Positions 1 through 4,199 of a DNA stretch of 6,917 nt are shown piece by piece. The stretch's first letter is position 1. Each line of letters starts with the position of its first letter. The DNA comes from Candidatus Methylomirabilota bacterium (lineage in GTDB: Bacteria; Methylomirabilota; Methylomirabilia; Methylomirabilales; CSP1-5): assembly GCA_023249165.1 (NCBI GenBank), contig JAHFDE010000119.1:1-6917 (forward strand). Direction: 5' to 3'. Both the position numbers and the translations under genes were made by a program. A model generated the notes under the pieces. That model was given only the letters and a program-made list of their open reading frames with translations, did not search any database and was not told where the DNA came from.

Positions 1-730
1 CTTTCAGCATATTACCTGGTCAGCCCGTGAATGGGCGAGCGGAGCCCCGCTATATCTCATGCAGATCTACTTTCTGGCGTACCTCGGGATGTTTCTTCTC
101 GGCCTTGTGATGGCGACGTACGGCCACCTCAGCTCCTTCTCCGGTGTGGTCCAACGCTACTCGGCCTTCGCGTCTCTGGTGAGTCTTTACGCCCTGACCT
201 TCCCGCATCTTCACCGAGGGGTTGAGTGGTCGGGGGCAGGTAGCCGTCTCCGGGTGGCCGCCCAAGCCCCCTGGGTCTTGGCGACCATGATTGCCCTGGC
301 TACGGTGATCGCTCTGGCCATATGGCACCGGGTCCGCACCTCCGGGGTGGACCGACCGATTTACCTCAAGTGGGGAGACGGCTTGCTCGGCCTGACGATC
401 CCCCTCCTCCTGGCCAATCTCTTTCTGACCGGAACGCATGGTGGGCCTGTCGCCATTGCATTCAATCTCCTCTTCCTTGCAGGGCTCGTGTGGCTCATCT
501 TTGCGGGCATGCACGGCAATGACCGGGCCTTGATCAATATGGCCTTTGTCTTTTTCGGCCTGGGGTTGCTGAGCCGCTATTTTGACACGTTCTGGACGCT
601 GCTCAATCGGTCGTACTTCTTTATGGCCGGCGGGCTCCTCCTGATCGGGGGCGGGTATCTGCTCGAAAAACAGCGGCGGAAGCTGACTGCCCGCATGCAA
701 GCGGCCCAGGCTCAGGGTGGACGGCCATGA
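1..730 (+). CDS. DUF2157-type multi-pass membrane protein, 3' part (5' end outside window)
   Basis: The reading frame is open from base 2 to the TGA at 728-730, with no stop upstream of the ATG at 59. The gene therefore almost certainly begins before the window and the ATG at 59 is internal (the residues just before it, APLYL, run into the same membrane segment). About seven hydrophobic segments are visible, including QIYFLAYLGMFLLGLVMA, PWVLATMIALATVIALAIW, GLTIPLLLANLFL, AIAFNLLFLAGLVWLIFA, INMAFVFFGLGLL and FFMAGGLLLIGGGYLL, followed by a basic cytoplasmic-looking tail (EKQRRKLTARMQ). This layout and the short basic C-terminus match the C-terminal half of DUF2157/DUF4401-like membrane proteins. 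The strongest support is the neighbour: the next gene is a GDYXXLXY protein, the usual partner of DUF2157, and it overlaps by ATGA, implying translational coupling. The biochemical function of the family is unknown. Confidence 0.8.
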   Translation, partial: FQHITWSAREWASGAPLYLMQIYFLAYLGMFLLGLVMATYGHLSSFSGVVQRYSAFASLVSLYALTFPHLHRGVEWSGAGSRLRVAAQAPWVLATMIALATVIALAIWHRVRTSGVDRPIYLKWGDGLLGLTIPLLLANLFLTGTHGGPVAIAFNLLFLAGLVWLIFAGMHGNDRALINMAFVFFGLGLLSRYFDTFWTLLNRSYFFMAGGLLLIGGGYLLEKQRRKLTARMQAAQAQGGRP

Positions 731-1305
731 GAATCACGCTGCGCCTGATTATCCTGATCGCACTCCAATTCGTCGTCCTGGCGTCGATGATCGCCATGAA
801 GCAGTGGACCTTGAGCAGTGGCACCCCCATTGTGCTCGAGACTGAGCCAATCGATCCCCGTTCCCTCTTCCAGGGAGATTATGTGCGTCTGAACTACAAG
901 ATCAGCACCCTGCGCCCGGCCGAGCTTCCCTCGGACCGTCCGTTCAAGAAACACGAGCGGATCTACGTCCTCTTGAGGAATGGGGACCCTTACTGGGAGC
1001 CGGTCTCGCTCCATCACGAACGGCCCGGATTGCCGCCCGACCACGTCACCCTCAAGGGGACGGTAATCCGTGCGGGGAACAGGCGGTGGAACCGGCAGTC
1101 GCAGTCGTGGGAAGCGACCGAGCACCTGATGGTGCGGTACGGCATCGAGAATTACTTTGTCCCGGAGGGTGAGGGCCGAGACCTGGAGCGTCCGAAGCCG
1201 GGAGAGAAGATTTCCATCCGTGTGGCAGTGGATCAGTTCGGCAATGCTGGGATCAAGGCCATGTTGGTCAATGGGCAGCCACGGTACACCGAGACCCTCT
1301 TCTGA
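727..1305 (+). CDS. GDYXXLXY-domain protein (membrane-anchored, function unknown)
   Basis: This is a 192-residue protein. Residues 1-24 begin MRITLRL and continue as one hydrophobic segment (IILIALQFVVLASMIAM), an uncleaved anchor or signal-like segment. The family signature GDYVRLNY lies at residues 50-57, preceded by the typical DPRSLFQ. The rest (YVLLRNGDPYWEPV; LKGTVI; MVRYGIENYFVPEGEGRDLE; ISIRVAVDQFGNAGIKAMLVNG) follows the usual pattern of the family, with the conserved 'Y-G-IE-YFVPEG' block near residues 137-148. The length is normal for the family. The start is supported by an AGGGTGG purine stretch about 7 bp upstream and by the ATGA overlap with the DUF2157-type gene, so both are probably made from one mRNA. 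The domain likely faces the periplasm or cell exterior while its partner sits in the membrane; this is inference. No enzymatic residues are recognisable. Confidence 0.88.
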   Translation: MRITLRLIILIALQFVVLASMIAMKQWTLSSGTPIVLETEPIDPRSLFQGDYVRLNYKISTLRPAELPSDRPFKKHERIYVLLRNGDPYWEPVSLHHERPGLPPDHVTLKGTVIRAGNRRWNRQSQSWEATEHLMVRYGIENYFVPEGEGRDLERPKPGEKISIRVAVDQFGNAGIKAMLVNGQPRYTETLF

Positions 1306-1344
1306 TTCCCCCCCCACTCCTTGGCAGTTTCGATGACCTCCCGC

Positions 1345-1373
1345 TTTGGCCGAGCGTTCCCGTGGTGTAGAAT
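1345..1373 (+). promoter_or_regulatory. Candidate promoter of the NYN ribonuclease gene, possibly leaderless
   Basis: A -10-like TAGAAT (1368-1373, 5 of 6 to TATAAT) follows a weak -35-like TTTGGC (1345-1350) with a 17-bp spacer. A start site about 7 bp after the -10 box would fall at about 1380, only 2-3 bases before the ATG at 1383. No Shine-Dalgarno sequence is visible before that ATG, so a leaderless mRNA is possible. The boxes were recognised by eye only. Confidence 0.4.
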
Positions 1374-1382
1374 GGTGCGGTT

Positions 1383-1889
1383 ATGCGGTGGCTGGTGGAC
1401 GGCTACAACGTGATCCGGTGCGATCCGAGGCTGGCGGCTCACGAGAACGAGAGCCTGCAGGCCGGGCGCGACGCGCTCTGCCGTCTGCTTGCCGCAGCCG
1501 CCCGATCCTCAGGCGACCAGTTCATCGTTGTGTTCGACGGTGCTCGTGGAGGGGGGACGGCGTTGGGCAGTAGGGGCGTGCGCGTGGTCTTCTCCCGCGC
1601 TCAGGAGAGGGCCGATGATGTCCTGGCGCATCTGGCGAGTGCGGGAGTCGCCGTGGTCTCGACCGACCGCGAGGTTCAGAAAGCGGCTGCTCGCGCGCGG
1701 GCCATCGCCATAACCGCCGATGACTTTCTCGCCCGCGTCCTGGCGCCCCCCAGCCCCGATAAGGACGAGGAGGAGGACGAAGTCCTTCGGGAGCCAAAAA
1801 GCGGGAACCCCCGTCGCCTCTCGAAGAAGGCGCGAGCGGCGGCCCGCGCACTCAATCGTCTCAGGCATCGCCCCAAGCGGTCTCCGTAG
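1383..1889 (+). CDS. NYN-domain putative ribonuclease (YacP/Rae1-like)
   Basis: This 168-residue protein opens with MRWLVDGYNV, the hallmark of the NYN (PIN-like) nuclease fold. Acidic positions expected for metal binding are visible: D6 in VDGYN, D52 in VVFDG, D78/D79 in ERADD and D95 in VSTDREV. The order VDGYN, FDG, R-ADD, STD-EV and the overall length match YacP proteins, the family of Bacillus Rae1, a ribosome-associated endoribonuclease. After the nuclease domain (to about residue 120) come an acidic stretch (DKDEEEDE, 126-133) and a strongly basic tail (about 143-168, rich in R, K and A), which could bind RNA or ribosomes; this is inference. The gene lies 77 bp after the GDYXXLXY gene with its own candidate promoter and converges on the toxin-antitoxin locus. 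No Shine-Dalgarno sequence is obvious. The fold assignment is firm; the cellular substrate is not known. Confidence 0.85.
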   Translation: MRWLVDGYNVIRCDPRLAAHENESLQAGRDALCRLLAAAARSSGDQFIVVFDGARGGGTALGSRGVRVVFSRAQERADDVLAHLASAGVAVVSTDREVQKAAARARAIAITADDFLARVLAPPSPDKDEEEDEVLREPKSGNPRRLSKKARAAARALNRLRHRPKRSP

Positions 1890-2032
1890 GGACCTTGACC
1901 CCGAACACGCAGGCCGTTCGAAGCAGGCTGCCCGCCTCCTCTTCTCCCTCCTCCGCCTCCGGCTGACCCTTTCCTCCTTGCTCCGCCGCCGGTGAATGAA
2001 GCGGCAGCCTCAAATGCCACCCGGAACCCGCA
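1890..2032 (+). other. Gene-free convergent junction with polypyrimidine tract
   Basis: No gene is supported between the stop of the NYN gene and the stop of the AbrB gene on the opposite strand. The segment holds a C/T-rich run on the + strand, with 28 of 30 bases pyrimidine at 1931-1960, continuing less purely to about 1990. A 5-bp stem (1985-1989 with 2001-2005) is present but has no T-run, so no intrinsic terminator can be called. Confidence 0.6.
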
Positions 2033-2272
2033 TCAACCGCGACGCCTTCGGGCCCAGTGGATCGCCTCCAGGATGTCCTTCTCGGTTAGCCCGAGGGCCT
2101 TGATTTTAGTCCGCACGGTCTTGAGCCGCTCGCTCAGAGCGTTAATCACGACGGGCTTCAAGACCACATCGCCGTCGCGGAGGGAAACCTCAAAGTACTC
2201 GACGTCGGGCAGTTGACGGACGATAGCCGTCGGCAGGGTGATCTGGTTCTTCGATGTCTTCTTCACCAACAT
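2033..2272 (-). CDS. AbrB/SpoVT-family antitoxin
   Basis: This is a 79-residue protein. Residues 2-44 form a SpoVT-AbrB swapped-hairpin DNA-binding domain: the opening VKKTSKNQITLPTAIV is the diagnostic strand-loop, and DGDVVLKPV closes the domain. The C-terminal part (about 46-79), with LGLTEKDILEAIHWARRRRG, is an amphipathic helical tail of the type antitoxins use to wrap a toxin. The gene begins 3 bp after the PIN toxin stop, so the two are surely co-transcribed. It lies downstream of the toxin, the reverse of the common antitoxin-first order. The only Shine-Dalgarno-like sequence (GGAAC) sits rather far upstream, so translation may depend on coupling to the toxin gene. Expected role: neutralise the PIN protein and/or bind the operon promoter. 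It could instead be a solitary regulator, but the tight spacing argues against that. Confidence 0.85.
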   Translation of the reverse strand: MLVKKTSKNQITLPTAIVRQLPDVEYFEVSLRDGDVVLKPVVINALSERLKTVRTKIKALGLTEKDILEAIHWARRRRG

Positions 2273-2275
2273 CGC

Positions 2276-2692
2276 TTAGAGTTCCGTGCTCTCGGCTGGG
2301 AACAAGCGCAGAAAGTCTTTCAAGCGAAGAATGGCAGTGCCCTGATATTCCCTCAGCTTGAGCAAATGTGTGTCGCCCGTGACGATTACATCGGCCTTCG
2401 CTTCAAGAGCGCACTCCAGGATGCGATTGTCAGGTTCATCTGCGAGGACCTTAACGGGCCGGTGAGGCTTTACGACGGTTGCAGCCCGACTGATCAATCT
2501 GAGGGCGGCTGTGATTTCCCCCTGTTCGATGCTGAACTTCTCCCGGAGGGTGTAGGCAAACTCAGTCAGGATGGGTATCGAGGTATAGAGGGTGACTTTT
2601 TTGTGTTGCGCAAGAGTGAGACCGCGTTGTGCCTCTCCACCTGGAGCGAGAAAGGCGGAGATCAGGATGTTCGTGTCGAAGACCGCCTTCAC
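2276..2692 (-). CDS. PIN-domain toxin (VapC-like ribonuclease, COG1569/TIGR00305 type)
   Basis: This 138-residue protein has a GTG start. The PIN fold and its acidic active site are intact: D6 in VFDTNILISA, E44 in ILTEF, D88 in ADEPDNRILECA and D107 in IVTGDTHLLKL. The DNRILECAL and VTGDTHLL blocks are characteristic of the 'putative toxin-antitoxin toxin component, PIN family' group. Such proteins are Mg2+-dependent RNases; the target RNA cannot be predicted here. The GTG at 2690-2692 is the only reasonable start, because the frame meets a stop a few codons upstream; a weak GGAACGG lies before it. The start is embedded in a long inverted repeat (see 2690-2801) that may restrict translation. 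It is flanked by an RHH antitoxin gene upstream and an AbrB antitoxin gene 3 bp downstream. All catalytic residues are present, so the toxin is probably active unless neutralised. Confidence 0.9.
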   Translation of the reverse strand: MKAVFDTNILISAFLAPGGEAQRGLTLAQHKKVTLYTSIPILTEFAYTLREKFSIEQGEITAALRLISRAATVVKPHRPVKVLADEPDNRILECALEAKADVIVTGDTHLLKLREYQGTAILRLKDFLRLFPAESTEL

Positions 2693-2801
2693 TAGTGCCG
2701 TTCCAACTTACTGCCCTGGACACGGGCAAGGAAGCGAGCAAGCCTGGCCTTGGCGACGCACACCTCTGTATGGGGTGAGAAGAGCTGGAACGGCTCTAGC
2801 G
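2690..2801 (-). repeat. Long-range inverted repeat enclosing the toxin start codon
   Basis: The arms are 2786-2801 (contains the RHH stop codon at 2796-2798) and 2690-2705 (contains the PIN GTG start and the weak GGAACGG ribosome-binding sequence). On the transcript strand the core arms read CTAGAGCCGTTCCA and TGGAACGGCACTAG. They are reverse complements except for one A-A mismatch, and a G-U and a C-G pair extend the outer end, giving 15 pairs over 16 positions around an 80-nt loop. A shorter competing hairpin (2781-2785 with 2793-2797, 5 bp) shares the upstream arm. The match is read directly from the bases; a role in toxin translation is inference. Terminal repeats of a small inserted element are an alternative. 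Confidence 0.6.
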
Positions 2802-3035
2802 GTCCTCAAAGACAATTTTCTCAATCTCCTTTTCGGTGAAACGCCTTCCCGCCTGACGAGTCATACGCCGTTGCAATCGGTAGAGTTCCTGCTCTTCACG
2901 AACCGCTTGGTACACGGCAAACATTTCACGGAAGAGCTCGCTCTTGTTTTTGCCCAGCTCCTTGGCGACGGCCTCGTACTCCTCAGCCAGGTCCGGAGGG
3001 AGAGAGACAGCAAGCAGCCGTGATGTTCGACCCAT
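2796..3035 (-). CDS. Ribbon-helix-helix (CopG-like) antitoxin
   Basis: This is a 79-residue protein. Residues 5-12 (SRLLAVSL) form the DNA-contacting strand, followed by PPDLAEEYEAVAKELG (helix A), GKNKSELFREMFAVYQ (helix B) and a charged helical C-terminus ending FTEKEIEKIVFEDR. The latter is typical of RHH antitoxins that bind PIN toxins. The ATG is fixed by an excellent Shine-Dalgarno sequence, AAGGAGGT, 6 bases upstream. A perfect palindrome lies just upstream in the promoter region, as expected for an autorepressor. The gene is first in the locus, 103 bp before the PIN toxin gene; such a gap is unusual because RHH and PIN genes normally overlap or nearly touch. It is 77 bp downstream of bioB on the same strand but clearly has its own expression signals. 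Family assignment is good; which of the two antitoxins truly controls the toxin is open. Confidence 0.85.
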   Translation of the reverse strand: MGRTSRLLAVSLPPDLAEEYEAVAKELGKNKSELFREMFAVYQAVREEQELYRLQRRMTRQAGRRFTEKEIEKIVFEDR

Positions 3036-3041
3036 AAATCA

Positions 3042-3049
3042 ACCTCCTT
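3042..3049 (-). promoter_or_regulatory. Strong ribosome-binding site of the RHH antitoxin gene
   Basis: AAGGAGGT on the minus strand lies 6 bases before the ATG at 3035. It is the best Shine-Dalgarno match in the window, consistent with the antitoxin being translated in excess over the toxin, whose own site is weak. Confidence 0.85.
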
Positions 3050-3054
3050 AGTGT

Positions 3055-3071
3055 GTATAACTCGTTTATAC
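3055..3071 (-). promoter_or_regulatory. Palindromic operator over the toxin-antitoxin promoter
   Basis: GTATAA and TTATAC form a perfect 6-bp inverted repeat separated by 5 bp (+ strand GTATAACTCGTTTATAC). On the minus strand it overlaps -10-like hexamers (TATAAA, 3070-3065, 5 of 6; or TAAAGT, 3075-3070, placed 17 bp after TTGCCC at 3098-3093). It sits 20 bp upstream of the RHH start codon. Position and symmetry suit binding by the RHH or AbrB antitoxin dimer, giving autorepression; the binding itself is inferred. Confidence 0.6.
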
Positions 3072-3112
3072 TTTACAGGGGAATCGAGATTGGGGCAAGA
3101 GGAAAATGTGCC

Positions 3113-4108
3113 TTACGCCAACGGGGGGATGGTGTCGTCGACCTCGAAGCCTTGGGCCTCGATCATACGATGGGTGTCGGCGGCGGTCTGGCCTGGCGTG
3201 GTGAGGTAGCCGTTCACGAAGAGGGAGTTGGCGGGGTACATCGCGAGGGGCTGCATGTCTCCGAGGTTCAGTTCCCGACCCCCCGCGACCCGGATCTCTT
3301 TGGTTGGATTCACGAAACGGAAGAGGCAGAGAGCCTTGAGGCAGCGCTCGGGGGTGAGCTGATGGTTCCCCTCCAGTGGGGTCCCCGGGATTGGATGCAG
3401 GAAGTTGACCGGAATCGAGGCCACATCGAGCGCCCGGAGGCTCAGCGCTAGGTCGATGACGTCCTCGTCCGTCTCACCCATCCCGATGATCCCACCGCAG
3501 CAGGTGCTGAGGCCCGCCCGCCGGACATTCTCAACCGTCCGCACTCGATCGTCGTAGGTGTGGGTGGTGCAGATCTGGGGATAGAAGCGCGGGCTGGCGT
3601 TCAGGTTGTGGTTCACGCGCTCGACCCCCGCGTCCTTGAGGCGTCGTGCCTGCTCCTCGGTCATGAGTCCGAGACAGACACAGATGTTGATATCCACCCG
3701 CTCCCGAATCTCCCGGACAATCGAGGCGAGACGATCGATGTCCCGGCTGCTCGGCCCCCGGCCACTCGTCACGATACAATACCGCACCGCCCGGGCCGCC
3801 TTGGCCCGATAGGCGCCCTCCACGAGTTGCGCTCGGGAAAGGAGCGGATACTTGGAGATGGGGGCCTGCGAAATGGCCGACTGTGAACAGTAGTGACAGT
3901 CTTCCGGACAGAGGCCACTTCTCGCATTGATCAGCATATGGAGGTGCACCTTGCGTCCGCAGAAGTGCTCACGGACGCGAAGGGCCGCTTGGAGGAGGCG
4001 TTGAAGGTCCTCTCCAGGGTCGCTGAGGACGCCAAGCATCTCCTCCCGGCTCGGGACCTCTCCCCGGATCGATTTTTCTGCAAGTCCTTGGTAATCCATG
4101 GCACCCAT
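3113..4108 (-). CDS. bioB: Biotin synthase
   Basis: This 331-residue radical SAM enzyme inserts sulfur into dethiobiotin, the last step of biotin synthesis. The [4Fe-4S] motif CxxxCxxC is C67-PED-C71-HY-C74, followed by SQS. Residues expected to bind the second [2Fe-2S] cluster, by recall of E. coli BioB (C97, C128, C188, R260), are C111 (RYCIVTSGRGP), C143 (NICVCLG), C203 (STCCGGIIGMGET) and R273 (EIRVAGGRE). NHNLNASPRFY, PVNFLHPIPGTPLE and SLFVNGYLTTPGQ are also classic BioB blocks. Length is normal and all key residues are intact. Two in-frame ATGs (4108 and 4099, giving M1 or M4) are possible starts; neither has a clear Shine-Dalgarno sequence. No other bio gene is in the window. It is divergent from the helicase gene, and the toxin-antitoxin locus follows it on the same strand. 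Confidence 0.97.
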   Translation of the reverse strand: MGAMDYQGLAEKSIRGEVPSREEMLGVLSDPGEDLQRLLQAALRVREHFCGRKVHLHMLINARSGLCPEDCHYCSQSAISQAPISKYPLLSRAQLVEGAYRAKAARAVRYCIVTSGRGPSSRDIDRLASIVREIRERVDINICVCLGLMTEEQARRLKDAGVERVNHNLNASPRFYPQICTTHTYDDRVRTVENVRRAGLSTCCGGIIGMGETDEDVIDLALSLRALDVASIPVNFLHPIPGTPLEGNHQLTPERCLKALCLFRFVNPTKEIRVAGGRELNLGDMQPLAMYPANSLFVNGYLTTPGQTAADTHRMIEAQGFEVDDTIPPLA

Positions 4109-4182
4109 CCATAGCAGATTCCAGGCGAGAAGCCAAGGGATTTTGCCGGCGGTCTGCGCTCATTTCGCCTTTCCAGCGCGTG

Positions 4183-4191
4183 TGATACACT
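4183..4191 (+). promoter_or_regulatory. Candidate extended -10 promoter of the helicase gene, possibly leaderless
   Basis: TGATACACT (4183-4191) fits an extended -10 element (TGn followed by TACACT, 4 of 6). A start site about 7 bp further on would lie at or next to the ATG at 4200, and no Shine-Dalgarno sequence precedes that ATG. The box overlaps a small palindrome, GTGT-GAT-ACAC (4180-4190). The rest of the 91-bp spacer to bioB must hold the bioB promoter, for which no convincing box was seen. Confidence 0.4.
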
Positions 4192-4199
4192 AAGAATCT

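Noticed and set aside
59..61. ATG at 59 as the true start of the first gene
   Set aside because: The frame is open to the window edge, the upstream residues continue the hydrophobic segment, and no Shine-Dalgarno sequence precedes this ATG.
50..700. 216-codon open frame on the minus strand
   Set aside because: Antisense to the membrane protein; charged low-complexity translation without a recognisable fold.
712..1317. 201-codon open frame on the minus strand
   Set aside because: Antisense shadow of the GDYXXLXY gene, which has the family signature and coupling to its neighbour.
1985..2005. Possible intrinsic terminator hairpin between the NYN and AbrB genes
   Set aside because: Only 5 bp of stem with an 11-base loop and no T-run on either strand.
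2213..2695. 160-codon open frame on the plus strand
   Set aside because: Opposite strand of the PIN toxin, whose four catalytic acidic residues are all in place.
2692..2799. Small mobile element (MITE-like) with 14-bp terminal repeats
   Set aside because: The repeats begin with CTAG and are near-perfect, but no target-site duplication is clear and the arms coincide with stop and start codons; a regulatory stem is preferred, though an insertion is not excluded.
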